This document shows, in pieces, positions 30,281-39,898 of a stretch of DNA of 64,000 bases (its first letter is position 1; each line of letters begins with the position of its first letter). The notes beneath the pieces were generated by a model. That model had not been told where the DNA came from, searched no databases, and was given only the letters and a program-made list of their open reading frames with translations. The position numbers were made by a program, and so were the translations under genes. Source of the DNA: Aldehydirespirator sp028819505 (GTDB lineage: Bacteria; Actinomycetota; Acidimicrobiia; Acidimicrobiales; Aldehydirespiratoraceae); the NCBI GenBank assembly GCA_965207755.1, contig OZ242297.1, positions 2,108,001 to 2,172,000 on the forward strand, in the 5' to 3' direction.

Positions 30281-32773
30281 TCAGCGGTCCCGCCTGTTCT
30301 CGAGTTCCTCGGGCGTGATGAGAACCTCCCGGGCCTTCGAGCCGGTGGACGGGCCGACGACGCCCCGCTGCTCGAGCAGGTCCATGATCCGCCCTGCCCT
30401 GGCGAACCCCACTCGCAGCCGGCGCTGGAGCATGGACGTGGAGCCGAGCTGCGTCTCGACCACCAGCGCCATGGCGGCGTCCAGCAGCTCGTCGCCGTCG
30501 TCGGTGCTGGCGGGCGGGGGGGCGTCGGTGATGCTCGACGGCATGATCGGCGCTCCACCCAGGTCCGGCGGCGGAGCCGCGGCGGGCCCGGTCCCGGGGG
30601 GATCCTCGGTGGAGACCGAGGGATCGTCGCGGAAGTCGGGGGCCTGCTCCACCCAGTGGGACACCACGGAGCGCACCTCCTCCTCGGTGACCCAGCACCC
30701 CTGGATCCGGTGGGGCGTCGACGACGAGGGGCCGAGAAAGAGCATGTCGCCCTGGCCGACGAGCCGCTCGGCGCCGGGCTGGTCGAGGATCACCCGCGAG
30801 TCGGTCAGGCTGGAGACCGCGAACGCCAGCCTGGCCGGGATGTTGGCCTTGATCACGCCGGTGATGACGTTCACCGACGGCCGCTGCGTGGCGATGACCA
30901 GATGGATCCCGACGGCGCGGGCCATCTGGGCGATGCGGGCGATCGACTCCTCGACGTCGCGTGCGGCCACCATCATCAGGTCGGCGAGCTCGTCCACCAC
31001 CACGAGCACGAACGGCAGGCGCTGGTACCGCAGAGGCTCGCCGCCGGCGTCCCTCGCCCCGGCGGGCAGTTCGAGGGTGTCGGCGTCGACCGCCGCGTTG
31101 TAGCCGGCGATGTCGCGGAAGCTGGTCTCGTGGAGCAGGTCGTAGCGCCGCTCCATCTCCCGCACCGCCCAGCTCAGCGCGTTGGCCGCCTTGCGGGGAT
31201 CGGTGACCGGCGCGGTGAGCAGGTGCGGGACGCGGTCGTACTGGCCCATCTCCACCCGCTTGGGGTCCACAAGGATCATGCGCACGTCCTCGGGGGTGGA
31301 GCGCATCAGCACCGACGTGATCAACGAGTTGAGGCACGACGACTTCCCGGCGCCGGTGGCGCCCGCGATCAGCAGGTGCGGCGTGGTCGCCAGGTTCATC
31401 ATGATGGCGTGCCCGTTGATGTCCCGGCCGACGGCCGCCTCAAGGGGGTGGTCGGCGGCGGCCGCCTCCCGCGAGCGCAGCACGTCGCCGAGGCGCACGA
31501 TCTGGCGGTCGAGGTTGGGGACCTCCACACCGATGGCGCGGCGGCCGGGTATGGGCGACAGGATGCGCACGTCGGGCGAGGCCATGGCCAGGGCGACGTC
31601 CTTGCGCAGGCTCTCGAGCTTCGACACCCGCACTCCCTCGCCCAACTCCAGCACGAAGCGGGTGACGGTCGGCCCCACCACTGGCTCCAGCAGGATGGTG
31701 GGCACGTCGAATCGGGCCAGCGTGGCCTGCAGGAGCTGGCCGCGCTCGGCCACCTCGGCCTTGTCGATCTCCCGCGACGGGGTCGCAGCCAGCATGTCGA
31801 TCTTCGGGAGCTTCCACTTGGACCGTTGGCCGCGACCCTTGCCGCTTGCCCCGGTACGTCGGACCTTGCCTCCTGTTGCTCCAGCGGGCACCACGGGCGT
31901 GTCCTCCGCGAACGCCGCCGGCGCGATCTCAGGCGTCGACGGCTCGACATCGGTGCCCAGCCGGCCCGAGCCCTCGTCCGCGCCGGGCGGACCGGCATGG
32001 GGCTGCCCGTGGGGATGCGGGTCCGGCGGCCCGGGACCGGCCGGGCCCTCCTTGATGTCGCTGAACAGGTTCACGACCGCGGTCCGCAGCAGCCGCCACA
32101 GCGGGCTCAGCGCAGCGGCCAGAGCGGCCGACGCCGATCCCACGGTGAGCCCGGTGACGACGATGACGCCGACCAGTCCCACGAACACCAGCAGCAGCAC
32201 CGACCCCCAGGCAGCCGTCCATGCATGCAGGAAGCCGCCGACGCCGACTCCGAGGGCGCCGCCGGCGGCGCCCAACTCGTCGACCCCGTCGCCCAGGCCG
32301 GGGCGGCCCCTCGACAGATGCAGCAGACCGGTGGAGGACACCACGAGCAGCACGCCGCCCAGCACCATCCTGACCGCCGAGTCGGACCGCTCGACCTGGG
32401 CGCGGCCGGCGGGCGGGTCGCCCTCGGCGCGGTCGTCGACGTCGTCTGCGCGGTCCACCGCGCCGCCGCCGCGGCGCCCGCCCCACAGCGCCGCGGCCCC
32501 TGTCGCGGCCAGCCCGACGGGGAGGGCCATGCGCACCAGGCCGAAGCAGGCGGCGAGGGCGCCGTCCACGCCCTCGCCCACCGGTCCGGCCGCCGAGAAC
32601 CAGACGCTCCCGGCCACCAGCAGGCCGGCGACCACCGCGGCCAGACCCCAGATGTCGCGGCGATGGCGGCCCACCACCGAACCGACCGCAGCCGAGCCCC
32701 GCCGGGAGGCCCGCCTGCCCGCCGACGGCCCCTTCGCCGCTCGATTTCCGGGGTCGGCGCCCTTGGTCGCCAT
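30281..32773 (-). CDS. ftsK: DNA translocase FtsK
   Basis: Septal ATPase that pumps chromosome termini through the closing septum. The 830 residues show four N-terminal transmembrane segments (about 40-195), a Pro/Gly-rich linker, the alpha and beta motor domains with Walker A AGATGAGKSSCLNSL (about 465) and Walker B VLVVVDELADLMM, the FtsK signature VIATQRPSVNVITGVIKAN, and a C-terminal gamma winged helix (ASTSMLQRRLRVGFARAGRI) that reads orientation sequences. Its place between rnj and rimO is conserved in actinobacteria, apart from three extra genes downstream. Confidence 0.96.
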   Translation of the reverse strand: MATKGADPGNRAAKGPSAGRRASRRGSAAVGSVVGRHRRDIWGLAAVVAGLLVAGSVWFSAAGPVGEGVDGALAACFGLVRMALPVGLAATGAAALWGGRRGGGAVDRADDVDDRAEGDPPAGRAQVERSDSAVRMVLGGVLLVVSSTGLLHLSRGRPGLGDGVDELGAAGGALGVGVGGFLHAWTAAWGSVLLLVFVGLVGVIVVTGLTVGSASAALAAALSPLWRLLRTAVVNLFSDIKEGPAGPGPPDPHPHGQPHAGPPGADEGSGRLGTDVEPSTPEIAPAAFAEDTPVVPAGATGGKVRRTGASGKGRGQRSKWKLPKIDMLAATPSREIDKAEVAERGQLLQATLARFDVPTILLEPVVGPTVTRFVLELGEGVRVSKLESLRKDVALAMASPDVRILSPIPGRRAIGVEVPNLDRQIVRLGDVLRSREAAAADHPLEAAVGRDINGHAIMMNLATTPHLLIAGATGAGKSSCLNSLITSVLMRSTPEDVRMILVDPKRVEMGQYDRVPHLLTAPVTDPRKAANALSWAVREMERRYDLLHETSFRDIAGYNAAVDADTLELPAGARDAGGEPLRYQRLPFVLVVVDELADLMMVAARDVEESIARIAQMARAVGIHLVIATQRPSVNVITGVIKANIPARLAFAVSSLTDSRVILDQPGAERLVGQGDMLFLGPSSSTPHRIQGCWVTEEEVRSVVSHWVEQAPDFRDDPSVSTEDPPGTGPAAAPPPDLGGAPIMPSSITDAPPPASTDDGDELLDAAMALVVETQLGSTSMLQRRLRVGFARAGRIMDLLEQRGVVGPSTGSKAREVLITPEELENRRDR

Positions 32774-32892
32774 GAAGGGTGACGCTACCAGTGAGGCCCG
32801 ACCGCCCCGTGAACCGTTCCGAGCAGGTGCGCCGGCGGGTGCGGACCTGTCACGCAGGGGCGGGGCGTCTGCCGCCCTCGTCCGCTGCGACC

Positions 32893-32920
32893 GGAGGGCC
32901 GCTCGGGCCGCGGCCTCGCC
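32893..32920 (+). repeat. Degenerate copy F of the dispersed repeat
   Basis: GGAGGGCCGCTCGGGCC then GCGGCCTCGCC matches only the centre of the repeat family. It lies in the 193-base spacer between ftsK and rnj, which has no gene. Weak. Confidence 0.35.
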
Positions 32921-32966
32921 CGTGAGCGGCGGATTCGCCCGCCTGCCCGCCCGGCCTCCAGCACTC

Positions 32967-34622
32967 TCAGACGATGATCACCGGCACGATGACCGGGCGG
33001 CGGCGGGTGCGCTCCCGCGAGATGCGCCGGGCGGTCCGCAGCACCAGGTCGGCCAGCGCCTCTCGGTCGCGGCCGCCGGCGGCCAAGGCAGCCCTCACCG
33101 CCGTCTCGACGCCGTCGGCCACCGCGGCCTCGTGGCCTGCCAGGGCCGGATGCTCGACCCATCCCCGCGTCACGATCTCGGGACTGGAGGCCAGCACGCC
33201 CAGCTCCAGGTCGACGCTCACCACCACCGCCACGAAACCGACGGCGCCGAGTTTCCGGCGCTCGTCGAGGATGGTCGAGCCGAGGTCGCCGACCGTCCCG
33301 TCGACGTAGAGATGGTCGCCGCCCACCGATCCGGCCGGGTCCAGGCCGTCGTCGGTCAGCTCGATCCGGTCGCCGTCGCGGCACAGCACCACCCGCTCGG
33401 CAGGCATGCCCATCCCGCGGGCGAGACGGGCGTGCGCCACCAGGTGCTCGTACTCGCCGTGGACGGGCACGAACCACTCCGGCGATGCCACCGAGTGCAG
33501 CACCCTGAGCTCCTGCTGCTTGCCGTGGCCGGAGGTGTGCACGTCGAGGTTGCCGGTGTGGAGCACCAGCGCCCCCCTGCGGGCCAGCCCGCTGCGCACC
33601 GCGCCGACCGCGGCCTCGTTGCCGGGGATCGGCTGCGAACTGAAGATCACAGTGTCCCCGGCGCCGACCTCGACCCAGTGGCTGGTGCCCTCGGCCATCT
33701 GGGTCAGGGCGGCCCGGGGCTCGCCCTGCGAGCCGGTGCACACGATCAGCACCCGCGTCGGATCGAGCCCCTCGAGGTCGGCTATGTCGCGCAGGGCGTG
33801 ATCGGGGACCCGCAGCAGGCCCAGCTCGCGGGCCAGCCCGACATTGCGCTGCATGGACAGGCCCAGCGTCGCCACCGTGCGGCCCGCGGCGACGGCCGCG
33901 TCCATCACCTGCTGGATCCGGTGGATGTGGCTGGCGAACGACCCGACGATCACCCGGCGACCCTCCTGCTGGGCGATCACATCGCGCAGGACGTCGCCCA
34001 CGTCTCTCTCCGAGCGCGACGATCCGGGCGCGTCGGCGTTGGTCGAGTCGGCCAGCAGCAGCCTCACCCCCGGACCGTCGGCCAGCGCCCCGATGCGCGA
34101 GAGCGCGGTGCGCCGGCCGTCCACCGGCGTGAGGTCGAGCTTGAAGTCGCCGGAGTGCAGGATCACTCCCTGCGGTGTGGAGAAGGCGGTGATGAATCCT
34201 CCCGGCACCGAATGGGTGACGGGCATCGCCTCGCATCGGAAAGGTCCGGCGCGGAAGGAGTCGCCGTCGCGGACTTCGCGCAGCTCGGCCCGGTCGAGCA
34301 GGCCCGCCTCGGCGAGCTTGTGCGTCACCAGTCCGAGCGTGAACGCCGACCCGTAGACGGGGAACGACAGGTGCTCGAGCAGGTGCGGGAGCGCTCCGAT
34401 GTGATCCTCGTGGGCGTGCGTGGCGACGCACGCCTCCACTCCCCCGCTGTCCAGAAGCCATTCGAAGTCGGGCAGCACGGAGTCGACGCCGGGCAGGTCG
34501 TCGCCCGCGAACATGCGGCCGCAGTCGAGCAGCACCCGGCGGCCCGCGGTCTCGATGACCGCGCAGTTCCGTCCGATCTCACCCAGGCCGCCCAGAAAGG
34601 TGACGGCGACGGGTGCAGCCAC
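32967..34622 (-). CDS. rnj: Ribonuclease J
   Basis: Metallo-beta-lactamase/beta-CASP ribonuclease with endo- and 5'-exonuclease activity, central to mRNA decay and rRNA processing. The 551 residues hold GGLGEIGRNCAVIE, the zinc motif THAHEDHIGALPHLL, MPVTHSVPGG, HSGDFKLD and, in the beta-CASP domain, GSFASHIHRIQQ, VCTGSQGEPRAAL and the HTSGHGKQQELR motif, plus VPVHGEYEHL. GTG 34622 is chosen because it follows the dapA stop by 17 bases and gives the family's normal N-terminus. The order dapA-rnj-ftsK is conserved. Confidence 0.95.
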   Translation of the reverse strand: MAAPVAVTFLGGLGEIGRNCAVIETAGRRVLLDCGRMFAGDDLPGVDSVLPDFEWLLDSGGVEACVATHAHEDHIGALPHLLEHLSFPVYGSAFTLGLVTHKLAEAGLLDRAELREVRDGDSFRAGPFRCEAMPVTHSVPGGFITAFSTPQGVILHSGDFKLDLTPVDGRRTALSRIGALADGPGVRLLLADSTNADAPGSSRSERDVGDVLRDVIAQQEGRRVIVGSFASHIHRIQQVMDAAVAAGRTVATLGLSMQRNVGLARELGLLRVPDHALRDIADLEGLDPTRVLIVCTGSQGEPRAALTQMAEGTSHWVEVGAGDTVIFSSQPIPGNEAAVGAVRSGLARRGALVLHTGNLDVHTSGHGKQQELRVLHSVASPEWFVPVHGEYEHLVAHARLARGMGMPAERVVLCRDGDRIELTDDGLDPAGSVGGDHLYVDGTVGDLGSTILDERRKLGAVGFVAVVVSVDLELGVLASSPEIVTRGWVEHPALAGHEAAVADGVETAVRAALAAGGRDREALADLVLRTARRISRERTRRRPVIVPVIIV

Positions 34623-34639
34623 TTGCGTGCGGGCGGCGG

Positions 34640-35596
34640 TCAGCCCGTACCGGCCGGCGCCGGCCCGGCGAGCGCCCCGGCGGCCGCCCCCGCCGGCTGC
34701 TCGGGTCCCGGCTCGGAGCCGCGCAGTGCGGCGAGGACCTCCCGGGCCCGGTCCTCCAGGCCGGGGGGCTCCGGTCCCATCGGCAGGCGGCACGGCCCCG
34801 CCGGCAGCCCCAGCACCCGCATCATACACTTGGTGGGCACGGGATTGGGCGCCGCGTCGCCGGTCTCGAAGTCGTAGGAGTCGAGCAGCCGCCGGTTGAT
34901 GGCTGCCGCCTCGGCCACCCGGCCGCTCTCGAACGCGTCGAACATGGCCGCCATCTCCCGCCCCGCCCAGTGGGTGGCCACACCGATGACGCCTGCCGCG
35001 CCGATCGACATCAGCGGCAGGGTGAGCGAGTCGTCGCCCGAGTACACCTCGAAGCCGTCCGGCGCCATCTCCAGCAGCCGGGCCGTGTCTGCAGGCGAAC
35101 CGGCCGCGTCCTTCAGCCCGACGATGTTGGGGACCTCGTGCGCGAGCCGGACCAGGGTCTCGGCGGCGACCTTGCGGCCGGTGCGGCCGGGTATGTCGTA
35201 GACGATCACCGGCAGGTCCGTCGCGGCCGCGCAGTGGCGGAAGTGCGCGTCCAGCCCGGCTTGGGACGGCCGGTTGTAGTAGCCGGCCACGTGCAGGATC
35301 CCGTCGGCCCCGGCGCGGGTGCACCGCTCGGTCAGGTCGATGGCGGCGCGGGTGTCGTTGCTGCCGGCGCCCGCCACCACGGGCACATCGACCGCGGCCA
35401 CCACCGCTGCCACGAGGTCGGCCTGCTCGGAGTGGGTGAGGGTGGGGCTCTCCCCGGTGGTTCCGGCCACCACCAGGCCCTCGTTGCCGTTGTCCACGAG
35501 CCACCGGGCGAGCCGGGCCGCGCCGTCGAGGTCGAGAGCGCCCTCCTCTGTGAAGGGGGTGACCATCGCGGTGAGCACGCGTCCGAACCGGGCCAT
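34640..35596 (-). CDS. dapA: 4-hydroxy-tetrahydrodipicolinate synthase
   Basis: Condenses pyruvate and aspartate semialdehyde, the first committed step to diaminopimelate and lysine. TIM-barrel motifs are LTAMVTPF, VVAGTTGESPTLTHSE, the Tyr in GYYNRPSQAG, YDIPGRTG and the Schiff-base lysine in NIVGLKDAAG (about residue 165). The last 25 residues are an Ala/Pro/Gly-rich tail without known role. 318 residues. Near neighbours are dapB and rnj. Confidence 0.96.
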   Translation of the reverse strand: MARFGRVLTAMVTPFTEEGALDLDGAARLARWLVDNGNEGLVVAGTTGESPTLTHSEQADLVAAVVAAVDVPVVAGAGSNDTRAAIDLTERCTRAGADGILHVAGYYNRPSQAGLDAHFRHCAAATDLPVIVYDIPGRTGRKVAAETLVRLAHEVPNIVGLKDAAGSPADTARLLEMAPDGFEVYSGDDSLTLPLMSIGAAGVIGVATHWAGREMAAMFDAFESGRVAEAAAINRRLLDSYDFETGDAAPNPVPTKCMMRVLGLPAGPCRLPMGPEPPGLEDRAREVLAALRGSEPGPEQPAGAAAGALAGPAPAGTG

Positions 35597-35599
35597 GGC

Positions 35600-36352
35600 C
35601 TACAACTGTAGTTCGGCGCCGGGGGCTTCTTCGCGCCCGGTGACGGCCCGGCGCAGGATGAGGCCGTACACCACTATCGCCCCGGCCGAGAAGAAGAACC
35701 ACTGGAACGCGTACGACAGGTGGGGTCCCTCGCCCAGGTCGGGATCGGGCACCGGCTCCGGCAGGCCTTCGGGCTGGGGCGGCGACTGGGCCCGCAGCCT
35801 GATCCACGTGTCCACCACATCGACGCCGGAGACCTCCTCGAAGCGGCCCAGGTCCATGCGGGAGATCTCCGGCACCTCCCCGGGGGCTGTCTCCGCCACC
35901 CGGCCGCCTCCGACACTGCCGAACGCGAGCCCGACCACGACGACCTCTCCCGCCGGCGGGGCCGTGCTGCGCTCGTCGAGTCCGGTCACGCTCCTCCGGG
36001 GGATCCAGCCCCTGACCACCGCCACGGCCCGGCCGTCGCCGAGTTGCAGCGGCGTCGCCAGCCAGAAGCCCGGCTGCCCGCCGCTGCTCCGGTTGCCGAT
36101 GCGCACCTCCGCGTCGGCGAGGTAGGTGCCGGTGGCCGCCACCGCGGTGTATTCGGGTGGGCGCCCGCGCCGGTCGAGGTGGGCTGCGAAGTCGAACGGG
36201 TCCTGGGACATGGTCGCCGCGATCTCGGCGTTGCCGGTGCGGCGCTCGTCGAGTCGGCGGAGCTGCCAGAGCCCCAGGTTGGCCATCAGCACGACCATCG
36301 CCAGCGCGAAGACGTGCGAGGCGATCCACCCCGCCGAACTCAGCCGGCGCAC
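35600..36352 (-). CDS. SURF1 family cytochrome oxidase assembly protein
   Basis: SURF1 proteins help assemble the haem-copper cytochrome c oxidase. The 250 residues have two transmembrane helices at the ends (HVFALAMVVLMANLGLWQL and WFFFSAGAIVVYGLILRR) and a periplasmic domain between. Family motifs are GLWQLRRLDER, GTY, NRSSGGQPGFWLATPL, VVRGWIPR and PHLSYAFQWFFFS. It ends three bases before the dapA ATG, so it is co-transcribed. Confidence 0.88.
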   Translation of the reverse strand: MRRLSSAGWIASHVFALAMVVLMANLGLWQLRRLDERRTGNAEIAATMSQDPFDFAAHLDRRGRPPEYTAVAATGTYLADAEVRIGNRSSGGQPGFWLATPLQLGDGRAVAVVRGWIPRRSVTGLDERSTAPPAGEVVVVGLAFGSVGGGRVAETAPGEVPEISRMDLGRFEEVSGVDVVDTWIRLRAQSPPQPEGLPEPVPDPDLGEGPHLSYAFQWFFFSAGAIVVYGLILRRAVTGREEAPGAELQL

Positions 36353-36369
36353 CCTGCCCGCTCGGCCTC

Positions 36370-37101
36370 TCAGATGCCCAGAACCTCGCCGAGGCCGACG
36401 GTCAAGCCCGGCCCGAGAGTCACGACCCGCTTGGCCGCCAGGAGCATGCCCGGCATGAACGCAGACCGGTCGATGGTGTCGTGGCGGATCGTGAGGGTCT
36501 CGCCGGGCCCGCCGAGCAGCACCTCCTGGTGCGCGACCAGTCCCTTGAGGCGCACCGAGTGGACCCGGATCCCGGCCGGGCCGCGGCCGCCGCGTGCTCC
36601 GGGCAGGCCCTCGCCGGCCGTCGGGTCCGGCGCCCAGTCGCCGGAGGCCTCCGCCATGGCCCCGACCGTCGCCATGGCCGTGCCCGAGGGTGCGTCCACC
36701 TTGCGGTCGTGGTGCAGTTCGATCACCTCGGCGGTGTCGAAGTACGGGGCGGCCAGAGCCGCGAACCGGGTCATGAGCACGGCGCCCAGCGCGAAGTTCG
36801 GCGCGACGACGCAGTGGCTCCGCACGAAGCCGGCGCGCAGGCCGTCCAGGTCGTCGGCGCCCAGACCGGAGGTTCCGACCACCGCGTGGATCCCGGCCGC
36901 GGCCAGCACGCCCATGTTGGCCCGGACCGCCTCCGCGACGGTGAAGTCCACCACCGCCTCGACGCCCGCCTCGACGAACTCCTCGACCGAGCCGGCGGAG
37001 CCGATCGCGGCCAGCAGCTCGGTCTCGGGGTCGGCGTCTATGGCCCTGCAGGCCTCGGCGCCCATGCGTCCGGTGGCGCCGCAGACGCCGAGCTTGACCA
37101 C
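36370..37101 (-). CDS. dapB: 4-hydroxy-tetrahydrodipicolinate reductase
   Basis: NAD(P)H-dependent reductase following DapA. The 243 residues show the Rossmann motif VCGATGRMG, VVDFTVAEAV, GTSGLG, APNFALGAVLM and the catalytic ELHHDRKVDAPSGTA stretch with the His pair and Lys. It lies 18 bases upstream of the SURF1 gene and 10 bases downstream of pnp; all read the same way and likely form one operon. Confidence 0.96.
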   Translation of the reverse strand: MVKLGVCGATGRMGAEACRAIDADPETELLAAIGSAGSVEEFVEAGVEAVVDFTVAEAVRANMGVLAAAGIHAVVGTSGLGADDLDGLRAGFVRSHCVVAPNFALGAVLMTRFAALAAPYFDTAEVIELHHDRKVDAPSGTAMATVGAMAEASGDWAPDPTAGEGLPGARGGRGPAGIRVHSVRLKGLVAHQEVLLGGPGETLTIRHDTIDRSAFMPGMLLAAKRVVTLGPGLTVGLGEVLGI

Positions 37102-37111
37102 GGCCGGATAT

Positions 37112-39679
37112 CTAGCGCGGGCCGCGGCCGCCGCGGCGTCCTCCGCGCCGGGCCCGCGGATCCGGGCCCAGCTCGCCGAACTCGCGCTCTAGCTCCTGGT
37201 CGAAGGAATCCTCGAACGAGACCCCCCTGGCGCTGGACGCCGGCGCGGGCGGCCTCGACCGGGCGCCGGACCGATCGTCGCGGCGCTGCCCGCCGCCGGC
37301 TTGGTCTCCGCGCCCGGGCTCCGACCGTCTCGGCCCGGGCGGGCCGCCGTCGCGGTGGCGGCCGAAGCCCCCGTCGCGGCCGGCCCGGCCTGGATCCCGC
37401 CCCGGTCCGTCGCCCGCGCGGCCACGGGGCTCGCCCCGGCTCGCCCCGCCGCCGGTGCCGCCCCGGGACATCTCCCGGCGCCGGGAGGAAGGCGGTTCGC
37501 CTCCGTCGGAGCCCTCGGTCCTCGGGAGGAGCGAGATCTTCCCGTTGGGGTCGACGTCCTCGACGACGACATCGATCTCCTCGCCGAGTTCGAGCACCTC
37601 CTCGACCCTGTCGATGCGCCTGCCGCCGCCCAGCTTGGAGATGTGAACCAGACCGTCGCGGCCCGGCAGGATGTTCACGAACGCCCCGAACTTGGTGATG
37701 TTCACCACCCGCCCCCGATAGGCGGCGCCGACGTCGGCGGTGGGCGGGTCCAGGATGAGCTTGATCTGCCGCTCGGCCTCCAGCACCGCGCCCCGGTCGG
37801 TGGAGGCGATGGCCACGATGCCGACCGCTCCGTCGTCGTCCACGCTGATGTCGGCGCCGGTCTCGGCCTGGATGGCGTTGATCACCTTGCCCTTGGGTCC
37901 GATCACCTCGCCGATCTTCTCGACGGGGATCTCGAAGGAGGAGATCTTCGGGGCGGTGTCGCGAACGTCGGGCCTCGGCTCGATGATGGTCTCGGCCATC
38001 GCGTCGAGGATGTCGAGACGGGCCGAGCGCGCCTGCCGCAGCGCGTCGGCCAGCACCGGAGCCGGGATGCCCGAGATCTTGGTGTCGAGCTGGAGGGCAG
38101 TTATGAAGTCGGTAGTCCCTGCAACCTTGAAGTCCATGTCTCCGAAGGCGTCCTCGGCGCCGAGGATGTCGGTGAGGGTCACCCAGGCGCCGTCGGCGTG
38201 GACCAGGCCCATGGCCACCCCCGCCACCGGCGCCTTGATCGGAACGCCGGCGTCCATCAACGACAGCGTGGACCCGCACACCGACGCCATCGAGCTCGAC
38301 CCGTTGGACGCCATCACCTCCGACACGGTGCGCACCGTGTAGGGCCAGTCCTCGTACCCGGGCACGACCGGGAACACGGCCCGCTCAGCGAGCGCCCCGT
38401 GCCCGATCTCGCGCCGCTTGGGACCGCGCATGAAGCCGGTCTCGCCGGTGGAGAACGGCGGGAAGTTGTAGTGGTGGAAGTAGCGCTTCTTGTCGGTGGG
38501 CGACAGGTCGTCGATCAGCATGTCGCTGCGGCCGATCCCCAGCGTGGTGAAGTTCAGCACCTGGGTCTCGCCCCGCTGGAACAGCCCCGAGCCGTGGGCA
38601 GTCGGGATCACCCCGACCCGGCACATCAGCGGGCGCAGCTGGTCGGTGGCGCGGCCGTCGATGCGGACGCCCTCAGCGACGATGCGGCGCCGCACCGCCT
38701 CCTTGGTGACGGTCCGGATGGCGCTGCCGATCTGCCGGGCCGCGGCCGCGTCGTCGCCGAAGCGCTCGTCCAGCTCGGCGATCACGTCGGCGGCCAGGGC
38801 AGCCTCGGCGGCCTGACGGTCTGCCTTGTCGGCGATCCGCTGGGTCGCCTCGATGCGGTCGGCGGCGGCGTCGCGCACGGCCGCCAGGATGTCGTCGGTG
38901 TAGTCGACCGCCAGCGGCACGTCGATCTTGGCGACCCGGCCCGCCGAGTCGATCATCTGCTGCTGGAGCTCGATCATCTCGCGGATCCAGGTCTTGGCCG
39001 CTTCCAGGCCGCCGGCGAGAACGTCCTCGTCCACCTTGGGGACGCCGTCGGAATACAGGCCCCAGGTGGCGGCGGTGCCTCCGGCCTCGACCATCATCAC
39101 GGCGACGTCGTCGCCGTCGAGCCGGCCGGCCACCACCATCTCGAACGCGGAGGCGTCGCCCTCCTCGTACGTCGGGAACGGCACCCACTCGCCCGACGAC
39201 GACCAGGCCACGCGCACGGCGCCGATCGGTCCGTCGAAGGGGATCGGCGAGATGCACAGAGCCAGCGACGCCGCGTTGAGCGCCGCGATGTCGTAGGGAT
39301 GGGACTGGTCGGCGCCCAGCACGGTTGCCACGACGTGCACCTCGTTGCGGAACCCGTCGGGGAAGCTGGGCCGCAGCGGGCGGTCGATCAGCCGGCAGGT
39401 CAGGATGGCCTGCTCCCCGGCGCGGGCCTCGCGCCGGAAGAACGAGCCGGGGATGCGGCCCGCCGCGTACATCCGCTCCTCGACGTCGACGGTGAGGGGG
39501 AAGAAGTCGGCGCCCTCCCGGGGCGACTTGGCGCAGGTGGCGGTGACGAGCACCACCGTGTCGCCCATGCGGGCGGTGACGGCGCCGCCCGCGAGCGGGG
39601 CCAGCAGGCCCGTCTCGAAGGTGGCGTCCTTGCCTTCGGCGCGCGTGAACGCACCAGTGACAGATATGGCATCGGCCAT
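37112..39679 (-). CDS. pnp: Polyribonucleotide nucleotidyltransferase (PNPase)
   Basis: Phosphorolytic 3'-5' exoribonuclease of the RNA degradosome. Two RNase PH-like domains are followed by a KH domain (VEKIGEVIGPKGKVINAIQ, about residue 585) and an S1 domain (GRVVNITKFGAFVNILPG, about 660). The last 130 residues form an Arg/Gly/Asp-rich disordered tail (RDPGRAGRDGGFGRHRDGG) longer than in most homologues, probably RNA- or partner-binding. ATG 39679 has AAGGAGC upstream, which excludes the longer open frame. Total 855 residues. Confidence 0.96.
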   Translation of the reverse strand: MADAISVTGAFTRAEGKDATFETGLLAPLAGGAVTARMGDTVVLVTATCAKSPREGADFFPLTVDVEERMYAAGRIPGSFFRREARAGEQAILTCRLIDRPLRPSFPDGFRNEVHVVATVLGADQSHPYDIAALNAASLALCISPIPFDGPIGAVRVAWSSSGEWVPFPTYEEGDASAFEMVVAGRLDGDDVAVMMVEAGGTAATWGLYSDGVPKVDEDVLAGGLEAAKTWIREMIELQQQMIDSAGRVAKIDVPLAVDYTDDILAAVRDAAADRIEATQRIADKADRQAAEAALAADVIAELDERFGDDAAAARQIGSAIRTVTKEAVRRRIVAEGVRIDGRATDQLRPLMCRVGVIPTAHGSGLFQRGETQVLNFTTLGIGRSDMLIDDLSPTDKKRYFHHYNFPPFSTGETGFMRGPKRREIGHGALAERAVFPVVPGYEDWPYTVRTVSEVMASNGSSSMASVCGSTLSLMDAGVPIKAPVAGVAMGLVHADGAWVTLTDILGAEDAFGDMDFKVAGTTDFITALQLDTKISGIPAPVLADALRQARSARLDILDAMAETIIEPRPDVRDTAPKISSFEIPVEKIGEVIGPKGKVINAIQAETGADISVDDDGAVGIVAIASTDRGAVLEAERQIKLILDPPTADVGAAYRGRVVNITKFGAFVNILPGRDGLVHISKLGGGRRIDRVEEVLELGEEIDVVVEDVDPNGKISLLPRTEGSDGGEPPSSRRREMSRGGTGGGASRGEPRGRAGDGPGRDPGRAGRDGGFGRHRDGGPPGPRRSEPGRGDQAGGGQRRDDRSGARSRPPAPASSARGVSFEDSFDQELEREFGELGPDPRARRGGRRGGRGPR

Positions 39680-39869
39680 GGGAATGCTCCTTGAGGGCCC
39701 CGTCGGGGCCCGGTCCGGGCACGACCCCGCCAGTTCCCAGTCGTATCGGTCCCGCCCGGCGAGGGGGGCGGGGCCGATGCGACTAGCACCGGAGCGGTCG
39801 CGCCTGATGTCGGTTGTCACTGGGGTCGTCGCCGGCTCGCCGGCGCCGACATCGGCGCCTGCAGCCGGA

Positions 39870-39891
39870 GGGGCGGCCCGAGAGCCGCCCC
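39870..39891 (-). terminator. Perfect hairpin between rpsO and pnp
   Basis: GGGGCGGC (39870-39877) and GCCGCCCC (39884-39891) pair around a six-base loop, seven bases after the rpsO stop. No U-run follows on the minus strand. In E. coli the same spacer holds an attenuator and an RNase III site through which PNPase controls itself, so an attenuator or processing site is a reasonable guess here. Confidence 0.5.
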
Positions 39892-39898
39892 GTCGTGA

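Noticed and set aside
30278..34877. Long plus-strand frames opposite ftsK and RNase J
   Set aside because: Shadows of clearly identified minus-strand genes; no domain motifs.
34623..36329. Extension of the RNase J frame through dapA and the SURF1 gene (1120 codons in total)
   Set aside because: Only the last 551 residues fit RNase J; the upstream part is antisense-like noise over dapA and the SURF1 gene.
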